Assembly (NCBI GenBank): GCA_944389985.1
Contig: CALXON010000094.1
Coordinates: 1 to 19,670 of the forward strand
Length of the DNA: 19,670 nucleotides
Direction: 5' to 3'
DNA from: an uncultured Spirochaetaceae bacterium
GTDB taxonomy: Bacteria; Spirochaetota; Spirochaetia; Sphaerochaetales; Sphaerochaetaceae
This document shows, in pieces, positions 1-7,800 of this stretch. The notes beneath the pieces were generated by a model. That model saw only the letters and a program-made list of their open reading frames with translations, ran no database searches and had not been told where the DNA came from. A program made the position numbers and the translations under genes. How positions within the stretch are numbered: position 1 is the first letter of the stretch; every line of letters begins with the position of its first letter.

Positions 1-218
1 CTGTCAGGGCTTATAAGAGTACTGAAAGCTATGAAGAATCTGCTGATACCCTCTCCCATCTCAGGTACATAGTAGTCAGTGAAGTCAAAAGGAAAAGCCT
101 CCGTCTCTTCCAGAACCGGCCCATAGAGCGATTCAAGACGTGAACGGAGGTCTGAAGGGAATCCCGCCGTTGACAGGATTCCCATGAAAAGCATTGACGG
201 CTTATAAGACTGAAGCAT
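1..218 (-). CDS. DUF4416 family protein, N-terminal part (runs off the left edge)
   Basis: Translating the minus strand from the ATG at 218 gives an open frame to the window edge, starting MLQSYKPSMLFMGILSTAGF. It contains the stretch EAFPFDFTDYYVPEMGEG, which matches the characteristic PFDFTDYY..EMG signature I associate with DUF4416, a cytoplasmic family of unknown function found in spirochaetes and other deep-branching bacteria. The ATG at 218 lies inside the end of aroF-pheA, overlapping it by 17 bases; an in-frame ATG at 194 is the alternative start. Neither has a clear Shine-Dalgarno sequence, so translation is probably coupled to the upstream gene in one operon. About 72 residues are visible and the C-terminus is missing. 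The family call rests on a remembered motif; no function can be inferred. Confidence 0.72.
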   Translation of the reverse strand, partial: MLQSYKPSMLFMGILSTAGFPSDLRSRLESLYGPVLEETEAFPFDFTDYYVPEMGEGISRFFIAFSTLISPD

Positions 219-2115
219 ACAGACCGAGAACGCGGAATGTCGCGCACTTCTCCTTTATATCCTTGCAGAGATCGTCGAAAGAACCATCCTCAGGCAGCTG
301 GAACTCAAGGAAGAAGAGATACTCCCATGGCTTTCCGGGAATCGGGCGTGACTCAAGTTTCTTCATGTTGATTTCCCTGTCAGCGAAGATCTTCAGGACA
401 TCCATGAGAGCTCCCGGCTGATCAGAGACAGAGAAGGAGATCGCAGCTTTATTGAGCTTCGACTGAGATCTGAAGAGCTCTGCATTCTCCTCCCTTGTTA
501 TCACATAGAAACGGGTGTAGTTGGAGGCATCTGTCTCTATTCCCTGCCTGATGATTTTAAGTCCGTGATACACAGCTGCAGGAGCACCCGCTATCGCAGC
601 AAGAGACTTGTCCTTCTTCTCTGCGATGAATGAGACTGCGCCGGCTGTATCAAAGAAAGGAATCCTCTCCGCATCAGGAAGCTCATCTGAAAGGAATCTG
701 GTGCACTGGGCAAGTCCCTGAGGATGGGAATAAACCTTCTTGATATCACCAAGTTCCGCATCAGGCATGCCGATGAGGTTATGGATCACCCTGACCTGCT
801 GCTCACCGACGACGGTAAGCTCAGGATGCATCGCAAGAAGATCAAGTGTGTCATATATCGTGCCACCAAGCGTGTTCTCGACAGGCAGGACACCATACTT
901 GGCCTTTCCGGAAGAGACTGCATCAAACGTATCCTGGAACGAATGACAGGGAAGGACGCTGACATTCTCATCGAAGGATCTTCTGACAGCAAGTTCGGAG
1001 AATGCTCCTCTCTCACCCTGGAATGCAACCTTCAATGCTCCTTCTGATACAGGTACTTCCGTTCCCTTCTCCTTCATGCTTCCGGGAAGTATGCGAGGTA
1101 TCTTCTCAAGGCTCTTGCCGACAACCGGGCAGAGTGCCTGGATATCCCTCATGAGCTTGGAGAACTGTGATGGATAGAGCGACTGAGGACCATCTGAGAG
1201 AGCCTTCTCAGGACAGTTATGAACCTCAACGATGACACCGGAAGCTCCTGATGCGACAATCGCGAGAGACATGGGTGCGACCATGTCGCGGATACCTGTC
1301 GCGTGTGACGGATCTCCGATCACGGGAAGATGGGTAAGTTTCTGTACGACAGGGATTGCGGAACAGTCGAGGGTATTTCTCGTAGCCTTCTCGAATGTCC
1401 TTATACCTCTCTCACAGAGCACTACCTGATCGGTACCAGATGCCATGAGATACTCTGCGGCCATCAGCCACTCCTCGATGGTTGCCGAAAGACCTCTCTT
1501 GAGAAGGACTGGCATGCCGGTCTTTCCGACAGCCTTCAGAAGCTCGAAGTTCTGCATGTTCCTCGCTCCGATCTGGAACATGTCTATATATGAGGCCATC
1601 ATCTCCACATCTGAAGGAGAGACAACCTCTGTCGTGATCGGCATGTCGAACGCATCTCCGGCCTTGCGGAGAATCTTCAGGCCCTCCTCGCCAAGTCCCT
1701 GGAAAGCATACGGACTTGTACGCGGCTTAAACGCACCTCCGCGCAGCATGACCGCTCCTGATTCCCTCACGCTCTCGGCAATCGCCATGACCTGATCATA
1801 GCTCTCAACGGCACAGGGGCCTGCGATGACAGCGACCCTGTTTCCTCCGATCTTGACCTTGCCGACAGATACGATCGTATCTTCCTTCTTCAGCTCACGG
1901 GATGCGAGCTTGTAAGGCTTCGAGATCGGAACAACAGAACTCACTCCTGGAAGAAGCTCAACCTGTCTCGGATCTATGTGAAGAGTTCCGACAGCCCCGA
2001 ACACCGTATCCTGAGCACCTACAATCTCACGGACCATGAAACCCTTTTCCGTCAGGTAGGATCTCACTTTATCTTTTTCACTGGGTGTTATACCCTGCTT
2101 TAGGACAACAATCAT
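202..2115 (-). CDS. Fused DAHP synthase (AroF, ferredoxin-like N-domain) and prephenate dehydratase (PheA with ACT domain)
   Basis: A 637-residue protein joining the first enzyme of the shikimate pathway to the enzyme converting prephenate to phenylpyruvate. Residues 1-75 look like the regulatory ferredoxin-like domain of Thermotoga-type DAHP synthases. Residues 85-340 are the type I-beta barrel: GPCAVES at 99-105 (Cys101), RGGAFKPRTSPY at 125-136 (Lys130), GDPSHATG with His271, then Glu297 and Asp308, the expected metal and substrate ligands. Residues 361-540 are prephenate dehydratase, with SHPQ at 463 and the catalytic TRF motif at 534-536. Residues 556-637 are an ACT domain with the Phe-binding ESRP motif at 588-591. 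No chorismate mutase domain is present, so that step must come from another gene. The start is preceded by no Shine-Dalgarno sequence but by a TATAAT box eight bases upstream. Divergent from nth; DUF4416 overlaps its end. Confidence 0.96.
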   Translation of the reverse strand: MIVVLKQGITPSEKDKVRSYLTEKGFMVREIVGAQDTVFGAVGTLHIDPRQVELLPGVSSVVPISKPYKLASRELKKEDTIVSVGKVKIGGNRVAVIAGPCAVESYDQVMAIAESVRESGAVMLRGGAFKPRTSPYAFQGLGEEGLKILRKAGDAFDMPITTEVVSPSDVEMMASYIDMFQIGARNMQNFELLKAVGKTGMPVLLKRGLSATIEEWLMAAEYLMASGTDQVVLCERGIRTFEKATRNTLDCSAIPVVQKLTHLPVIGDPSHATGIRDMVAPMSLAIVASGASGVIVEVHNCPEKALSDGPQSLYPSQFSKLMRDIQALCPVVGKSLEKIPRILPGSMKEKGTEVPVSEGALKVAFQGERGAFSELAVRRSFDENVSVLPCHSFQDTFDAVSSGKAKYGVLPVENTLGGTIYDTLDLLAMHPELTVVGEQQVRVIHNLIGMPDAELGDIKKVYSHPQGLAQCTRFLSDELPDAERIPFFDTAGAVSFIAEKKDKSLAAIAGAPAAVYHGLKIIRQGIETDASNYTRFYVITREENAELFRSQSKLNKAAISFSVSDQPGALMDVLKIFADREINMKKLESRPIPGKPWEYLFFLEFQLPEDGSFDDLCKDIKEKCATFRVLGLYASVL

Positions 2116-2123
2116 ATTCAGGA

Positions 2124-2153
2124 ATTATATAAAGAATGGATAATCAACAGCAA
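2124..2153 (-). promoter_or_regulatory. Predicted promoter of aroF-pheA, apparently leaderless
   Basis: Reading the minus strand, TTGCTG (2153-2148) and a perfect TATAAT (2129-2124) are separated by 18 bases. The -10 box ends eight bases before the ATG at 2115, so transcription would begin at or a base or two before the start codon. The -35 box lies inside the first codons of the divergent nth gene. Seen by eye; no transcription start data. Confidence 0.45.
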
Positions 2154-2816
2154 TTCGATGAAGCTTATTTCGATAAAGTATTTACCCTTTTCTCAAAGGA
2201 ACTTGAGGCTTCTGGAGCTCCTCTTCCTTCGGTAAGCATCATGGCTGAGAGGGACAATGATCCATACAGCGTGCTTGTATCGACGATAATAAGCCTGAGG
2301 ACTAAGGACAGCGTGACGCTTGAGGCATCCAGAAGGCTTCTCTCAAGATTCCCCGATGTGGACAGTCTTGCTGATGCCGACCCTGAGGAGATAGCAGAGC
2401 TGATAAAACCCGCAGGATTCTACAGAAGGAAGGGAGAACAGCTGAAAAGAATCGCCACGATCCTCCGTGATGAATATGATTCAAGCATCCCACCCGACAT
2501 GGACAGGATAATGGCCCTTCCCGGTGTCGGAATAAAGACGGCTTCCCTCGTGCTGAATCTCGGTTTCGGAATCGATGCGATCTGCGTCGACTGCCATGTG
2601 CATCAGATCGCGAACAGAATGGGATGGGTCTCGACAAAGACTCCGGAGGAGACGGAGAAGGCTCTGAGAGAAATACTGCCCAGACGTTTCTGGATACCTC
2701 TGAACGAGCTCCTTGTGCGCTATGGGCAGCATGTATGTCTTCCTGTCTCTCCCTACTGTTCCAGATGCCCTATGGCAGAAGAATGTGCAAGGAAAGGCGT
2801 CACCAGATCAAGATGA
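2136..2816 (+). CDS. nth: Endonuclease III (DNA glycosylase/AP lyase)
   Basis: A 226-residue helix-hairpin-helix DNA repair glycosylase that removes oxidised pyrimidines and nicks the abasic site in base excision repair. The hairpin LPGVGIKTA holds the catalytic lysine Lys134; the catalytic aspartate is Asp152 in VDCHVHQIANRMGW. The 18-residue spacing equals that of E. coli Nth (Lys120/Asp138). A C-terminal [4Fe-4S] loop is complete: Cys201, Cys208, Cys211 and Cys217 (C-x6-C-x2-C-x5-C). The front of the substrate pocket reads ISLRTKD where E. coli has LSAQATD; this variant is one I know from other bacterial and archaeal members. Length is normal. No clear Shine-Dalgarno precedes the ATG. Divergent from aroF-pheA across 20 bases, and its stop abuts the stop of the next, convergent gene. 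Confidence 0.96.
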   Translation: MDNQQQFDEAYFDKVFTLFSKELEASGAPLPSVSIMAERDNDPYSVLVSTIISLRTKDSVTLEASRRLLSRFPDVDSLADADPEEIAELIKPAGFYRRKGEQLKRIATILRDEYDSSIPPDMDRIMALPGVGIKTASLVLNLGFGIDAICVDCHVHQIANRMGWVSTKTPEETEKALREILPRRFWIPLNELLVRYGQHVCLPVSPYCSRCPMAEECARKGVTRSR

Positions 2817-2819
2817 TCA
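2814..2819. other. Abutting convergent stop codons sharing the palindrome TGATCA
   Basis: The nth stop TGA (2814-2816) is followed immediately by TCA (2817-2819), the complement of the opposing gene's TGA stop. There are no intergenic bases and no hairpin-plus-T-run terminator nearby. The same arrangement recurs at 10249-10254. Confidence 0.9.
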
Positions 2820-3227
2820 CTTCGTTCCAAGCTTTCTCACAGCCGGAGTAGCGACCTTATATACCGATGCGAGGATGAGAAGGTGGTATATGAGATCCTC
2901 AAGCCATTCGAACCACTCTGTGCCGTTGACACCCTTGAGTCCGTATACGAAATCCGCAAGGACGATATAGACAATCCATGCGACGAGAATCACGAGTGTG
3001 GCGACCTTGGTGAATGATGACTTTATGCCGCTGACAAAGAGAGGAACGATCAGAAGAAGACCTGCGACAAGAAGGACTATTCCCACGATGATGTCAAAGA
3101 CCTCATCAAGCTCATCATAGAGAGCATTGCCGCCGAAATCCCCTATCCCTTCGATACCGATGACAACGAAGAGAAGACCGACAAGAATCCTGAGGATGAA
3201 ATCCCCGCTGAGTTTTGAACCAGCCAT
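2817..3227 (-). CDS. Small hypothetical membrane protein (about 4 transmembrane segments)
   Basis: I do not recognise this family. The 136-residue product MAGSKLSGDFILRILVGLLF... has about four hydrophobic segments: roughly 10-30, 43-66, 74-94 and a weaker one at 108-125, with an acidic stretch (YDELDEVFD) between the first two. The frame is open back to an ATG at 3335, but the start at 3227 is chosen because AGGAGG sits six bases upstream and a consensus promoter lies further upstream at 3264-3292, which the longer version would have to contain. Divergent from pth and convergent, end to end, with nth. It is probably an inner-membrane protein; nothing in the sequence points to a substrate or partner. 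Confidence 0.75.
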   Translation of the reverse strand: MAGSKLSGDFILRILVGLLFVVIGIEGIGDFGGNALYDELDEVFDIIVGIVLLVAGLLLIVPLFVSGIKSSFTKVATLVILVAWIVYIVLADFVYGLKGVNGTEWFEWLEDLIYHLLILASVYKVATPAVRKLGTK

Positions 3228-3263
3228 TTGAAACCTCCTGTACACTGATTTAATGCTGCATAT

Positions 3264-3292
3264 ATTATACAGACAGGCAGCCGGCAGGTTAA
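3264..3292 (-). promoter_or_regulatory. Predicted promoter of the small membrane protein gene
   Basis: On the minus strand TTAACC (3292-3287) and perfect TATAAT (3269-3264) are 17 bases apart. This predicts a leader of roughly 30 bases that includes the AGGAGG ribosome site before the ATG at 3227. It supports the shorter start for that gene. Confidence 0.55.
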
Positions 3293-3296
3293 GATA

Positions 3297-3326
3297 TTGA
3301 CTGTTCAGCCACCCCTGTCTGATACT
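3297..3326 (+). promoter_or_regulatory. Predicted promoter of pth-eamA, apparently leaderless
   Basis: TTGACT (3297-3302) and GATACT (3321-3326) are 18 bases apart. The -10 box ends seven bases before the pth ATG at 3334, so the expected transcript start coincides with the start codon. No Shine-Dalgarno sequence is present between them. Confidence 0.42.
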
Positions 3327-3333
3327 CACAGCC

Positions 3334-3861
3334 ATGGTACGTCTGTTTGTTTTTCTGGGTAATCCGGGAAAGGATTACGCTTCGACACGGCACAATGCGG
3401 GATTCATGCTCGCAGATTTCCTGTATCCTGATGCCGTGTATCAGATGAAGTTCCATTCCCAGTTCATGAAGACTGGAAACGTGTTCGTGCTCAGGCCCAT
3501 GACATACATGAACCTCTCCGGGACAGCGGTCTCGGAAGCAGCTTCCTTCTATCACCTCACTCCAGAGGAGATAATGGTCATACATGATGATCTGGAGCTT
3601 CCTCTGGGGAAAGCAAGACTCCAGAAAGACGGAGGCCTTCAGGGACATAACGGACTCAGAAGCATAAAGGAAAGACTCGGAAGCAGTGCATTCTACCGTC
3701 TGAGGATCGGCATAGGCAGACCGGAACACGGGGATGTCAGGCTGTATGTCACATCGCCCTTCAGGAAGGATGAGCAGATAACGCTCTCACAGCTTTTTCC
3801 TAAGCTCAGGGAGCTTCTTGCATCGCCGGAAAGGACCATGGAGGTTTCCGTAAATGGTTAA
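3334..3861 (+). CDS. pth: Peptidyl-tRNA hydrolase
   Basis: A 175-residue cytoplasmic esterase that releases tRNA from peptidyl-tRNAs that drop off stalled ribosomes. It opens with FLGNPGKDYASTRHNAGF, the family signature with the catalytic base His20. RPMTYMNLSG carries Asn60 (E. coli Asn68), VIHDDLELP carries Asp86 (E. coli Asp93), and GGLQGHNGLRSI carries Asn106 (E. coli Asn114). It is slightly shorter than E. coli Pth (194 residues), mostly at the C-terminus. No Shine-Dalgarno; a promoter-like pair suggests a leaderless message. Its last codons overlap the start of the EamA gene by eight bases, so the two are cotranscribed. Confidence 0.96.
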   Translation: MVRLFVFLGNPGKDYASTRHNAGFMLADFLYPDAVYQMKFHSQFMKTGNVFVLRPMTYMNLSGTAVSEAASFYHLTPEEIMVIHDDLELPLGKARLQKDGGLQGHNGLRSIKERLGSSAFYRLRIGIGRPEHGDVRLYVTSPFRKDEQITLSQLFPKLRELLASPERTMEVSVNG

Positions 3862-4702
3862 AGGATACATCGCAGCCGCCGTCACCGTGATGATATGGGG
3901 CCTCACATTCGTATTCACAAAGACCCTTCTTGTATCATTCACACCTGTCGAGATCCTCATCTCAAGGTTCATAATCGGAATGACCGCCCTCTTTGTCGCA
4001 GCTCCAAGGAGACTGAAGACAAAAGGATGGCAGGAGGAGAAGTATCTCCTGCTGGCAGCCCTTACCGGCATATTCCTCTATTACTTTCTGGAAAACGTCT
4101 CACTTCTCTGGACAAGCGCCTCGAATGCCGGAGTCATTGTATCCACGGCTCCGTTCTTCACAGCACTCATATCGGATGAGAAGAAGACAAGGAATTTCTT
4201 CATAGGATTCGCAGTCGCCATCATCGGTATCGTGATGATCAGCTTCTCCTCCCTTGAATTCTCTGCAGAGGGTCTTATCGGAGACGGTCTGGCCCTTCTC
4301 GCCGCATTCGTCTGGGCCTTCTATGCTGTCGCCTCGAAGAAGATAGCGCAGTTCGGATACAGCCCTCTTCTCACAGTGAGGAGGACTTTCATATACGGAA
4401 TCCTCTTCATGATCATCCCTCTCATACTGTGGAACAGGGCCGGAGAGGACAGAGTCATATTCAGCTCAGGTAATATTACAGGACTGCTGTTCCTGGGGCT
4501 CATGGCATCAGCTCTCTGCTTCGTGCTCTGGAACGTTGCCGTGAAGAACATAGGTCCTATGAGAACAAGCATATTCATATACCTTGTTCCCGTGATCACG
4601 GTCGCGGCTTCAGCACTTTTCCTTTCAGAGAAGGTGACAGCCCTGTCTGTACTCGGAACGGTATTCACGCTTTCCGGACTTTTCATATCAAACAGGAAAT
4701 GA
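3854..4702 (+). CDS. EamA/DMT-superfamily transporter
   Basis: A 282-residue inner-membrane protein with about ten hydrophobic helices in two repeated EamA halves: residues 1-135 (starting MVKGYIAAAVTVMIWGLTFV) and 140-282 (GDGLALLAAFVWAFYAVASKK). Both halves begin with the small-residue/tryptophan pattern typical of drug/metabolite transporters of the RhaT/YdcZ-like type. Members export amino acids or metabolites, but the substrate cannot be read from sequence. The ATG is eight bases inside the end of pth, with GGAGG nine bases upstream, indicating translational coupling. No obvious terminator follows; the downstream gene has its own leader. Confidence 0.9.
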   Translation: MVKGYIAAAVTVMIWGLTFVFTKTLLVSFTPVEILISRFIIGMTALFVAAPRRLKTKGWQEEKYLLLAALTGIFLYYFLENVSLLWTSASNAGVIVSTAPFFTALISDEKKTRNFFIGFAVAIIGIVMISFSSLEFSAEGLIGDGLALLAAFVWAFYAVASKKIAQFGYSPLLTVRRTFIYGILFMIIPLILWNRAGEDRVIFSSGNITGLLFLGLMASALCFVLWNVAVKNIGPMRTSIFIYLVPVITVAASALFLSEKVTALSVLGTVFTLSGLFISNRK

Positions 4703-4815
4703 GGTTAAAATTCCCCTATTCTTAACACATACACCCTTATGCCAATATGTTTTGAAGGAGAAACATAGTACTCTGTGGTAAGATATCAGAGTAATTGATA
4801 CTGAAAGAGGTTTGT
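4703..4815 (+). promoter_or_regulatory. Leader of the GH13 gene with two tandem inverted repeats
   Basis: This 113-base gap holds two perfect 7-base inverted repeats: TATGTTT (4746-4752) with AAACATA (4761-4767), and TACTCTG (4769-4775) with CAGAGTA (4787-4793). A -10-like TAAGAT (4779-4784) sits in the spacer of the second. The nearest -35-like element, TTGAAG (4752-4757), is 21 bases away, longer than usual, which would fit an activator- or repressor-controlled promoter. AAAGAGG lies just before the ATG at 4816. Operator function is inference. Confidence 0.4.
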
Positions 4816-7800
4816 ATGGAAAAAAGGGATTTCAGAATTGCAGAACCTACAAGGGAGAAGATAAAAGTCTTTACAGCTGTATTTCCGTCAGATGAAAGTC
4901 TTGACCTCCTGTACAGGGAAGCTTCCATGCTTGCATACAGCTATAACAATGAGCTGAAAAAGGAGGGGAAATCCGGTGGTTTCGTCTCTCCTGGAAAGCT
5001 ACACGCTTCTGCAGTCCTACATCTTATATATCAGATAGTGCTCTCAGCACGGATCGGAGACGGTCAGTCCGATTTCTTCACAAGACGTATAGCGACAGTC
5101 GGAGGAAACGAGGATCTCTCGAATGCGCTCGCCTTCTATTCAAAGACATTCCCGTCCCCTGCCCTTGATGCGTCAAAACCGGGAACCGAGAAAAGGATCA
5201 CGGAGGACATGAGAGGATTCTTCATCCATCAGGTCCTTCTCCAGAACCCTGCGCTCCTTGCCGCATCAAAACCGTTTGTATCTCCTGATGAGATCATATA
5301 TCCCGATGGGATAAAGGCTCTCTCAAGCATCCTCTCATCATTTGTGAAGGATGATCTGAGGGACGGACGGCCGAATACTGAGGACATATTCACGATGCTG
5401 CAGCTTCCTGCAAGGCTCTATCCGAACTCCCTCGAGGATCAGATAAGATACATACTCAGGGAATGGAGGATGTTCCTTCCATCAGACCTCCTGCTGCTTC
5501 TCGAGACCTCTCTGGACTACATCCACGAAGAGGAGAAGGACAGAAGCGGTGTCGGCGGAGGCGGCGGAGAGACGCATGTGATAGACTACTCTCTCTCCGA
5601 CCTCAATGAGTATGAGGCCTTCTCCGATGACTCCAACTGGATGCCGAGAGTCGTCATGATGGCAAAGAGCACGCTTGTATGGCTCGACCAGCTCTCAAAG
5701 AAATACAAGAGATCGATAACACATCTTGATCAGATTCCGGATGAGGAGCTCGACCTGCTGAAAGAAAGAGGCTTCACCGCACTCTGGCTCATAGGCCTCT
5801 GGGAAAGATCGGAAGCTTCGAAGAAGATCAAGAACTACTGCGGAAATCCTGAAGCCGAGGCTTCTGCCTACTCCCTCCGCGATTACGATATATCATGGAC
5901 AATAGGCGGATGGGAGGCGCTGGAGAATCTCCGCGAAAGGTGCAGGAAACGTGGAATAAGGCTTGCATCAGATATGGTTCCGAACCATACGGGAATCGAT
6001 GGAAACTGGGTGTATCAGCATCCTGATTACTTCATCCAGCAGGACTGGCCTCCGTTCCCGTCCTATACATATAACGGACCGGATCTCTCAGACAACCCGG
6101 ACTTCGAGATCAAGATCGAGGATCACTACTATGACAGGACTGATGCGGCTGTCACATTCAGGCTGATCGACAAGAGAAACGGAAGATGCAGGTACATCTT
6201 CCATGGAAACGATGGAACATCGATGCCCTGGAATGACACAGCACAGATCGATTACCTCAATCCTGAGGCGAGAGAAGCTGTCATACAGAAAATAATCCAT
6301 GTGGCGAAGAACTTCCCGATCATCCGCTTCGATGCGGCGATGACTCTTGCGAAGAGACATATCCAGAGACTCTGGTACCCCAAACCGGGCAGCGGCGGAG
6401 ATATCGCAGGAAGAGCGGGACACGCCATGACCGACGAGGAGTTCAACAGGAGAATCCCTCAGGAATTCTGGAGAGAGGTCGTTGACAGGATCGCTCAGGA
6501 AGTTCCTGACACACTGCTTCTCGCAGAGGCTTTCTGGATGATGGAAGGCTACTTCGTGAGAACACTCGGAATGCACAGGGTCTACAACTCCGCGTTCATG
6601 AACATGCTCAAGAATCAGGAGAACCAGAAGTACAGGCTTGGCATAAAGAACACGCTTGTATATGAGCCTGAGATCCTCAAGCGCTATGTCAACTTCATGA
6701 ACAACCCAGATGAGGAGACTGCTATCGCGCAGTTCGGAGACGGAGACAAGTACTTTGCTGTCTGTACCCTTCTCGCAACCCTTCCGGGACTGCCTATGGT
6801 CGGACATGGTCAGATCGAGGGATTCAGGGAGAAATACGGAATGGAGTACAGGAGGGCCTACTACAATGAGAGCCCGAATGAATGGCTGATCGGCGAGCAC
6901 TACCGCCGCATCTTCCCTCTTTTCCGCAGAAGATATCTCTTCTCCGGCGTCGAATGCTTCCAGCTCTACGACTGCTATAACCAGGCAGGCGGTGTGGAGG
7001 AATCCGTATACGCCTTCGTGAACGGACAGGGCAGTGAGCGCACGCTGATCCTCGTCAACAACCAGTTCGAGATGACCGGGGGAACGATAAACGTATCAGT
7101 TCCTAAGCTGAAGAAGACAGGAAACGACAGGACCACCGTCACGACGAAGCTTGCGGAGAATCTCGGCCTGACATTCGGAGGAAGGAGCTTTGCCCTCCTT
7201 GACTGCTTCTCCGACGGTCTGACGTACATCATGCCGTCAATCATGATCTACGATGAAGGTTATTCATTCGCTCTCAACGGATACGAGGCGAGAGTCTTCT
7301 GGAACATCAGGGAAGTCGAGGATACCGACGGAAGCTATGAACGTATCTGGAAGCAGTATGGCAGACGTGGAATAAGGAACATTTCCAAGGCTGTGGCACT
7401 GCTGAGACTTCAGCCTCTCTTCAGATGCATGGATCCTCTCAGAAAGGAAGAGACCATCAGGATAGCAGAGCATCTTGCAGAGGGCATCATAACGAAGGAA
7501 GAGGAAAGGGATCTTCTCCTCTCCATCGCGGAATGCTATGCTACCCTGCCTGAAGTCTATCAGTCACTTGATGAGCCTGCGAAGGGGCAGATCGGAGTGA
7601 AGCCGGAGGAAATCGAGCCGAAACCGATGATAAAGAACATCAGGACGCTCTGCACTCTCTTCAAAGGCAGAAAGGGAAAGACATATCCTGCATGGGCAGG
7701 CACCGACAGATCTGTTCCTCTCATGATAATCTCCGCACTCCTTCTCTATCCGTTCACCAGGAACATGAAGCCGAGAGCAGCAATGGAGGAAGCGGACAGA

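Noticed and set aside
29..247. Minus-strand open frame of 72 codons at the left edge
   Set aside because: It is out of frame with the DUF4416-like reading, has serine/arginine-rich composition and no family signal; the alternative frame encodes a recognisable protein.
3228..3335. N-terminal extension of the small membrane protein to an ATG at 3335
   Set aside because: It would include the consensus promoter and AGGAGG site within the coding sequence and overlap the pth start; the start at 3227 is much better supported.
3289..3729. 146-codon minus-strand open frame opposite pth
   Set aside because: Fully antisense to the conserved Pth signature and overlapping the divergent promoter region; no supporting features.
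4795..4815. Seven-codon extension of the GH13 protein from the ATG at 4795
   Set aside because: The Shine-Dalgarno AAAGAGG falls inside it and is correctly spaced for the ATG at 4816.
6088..6900. 270-codon minus-strand open frame inside the GH13 gene
   Set aside because: Antisense to the catalytic core including its conserved motifs; no family resemblance or ribosome site.
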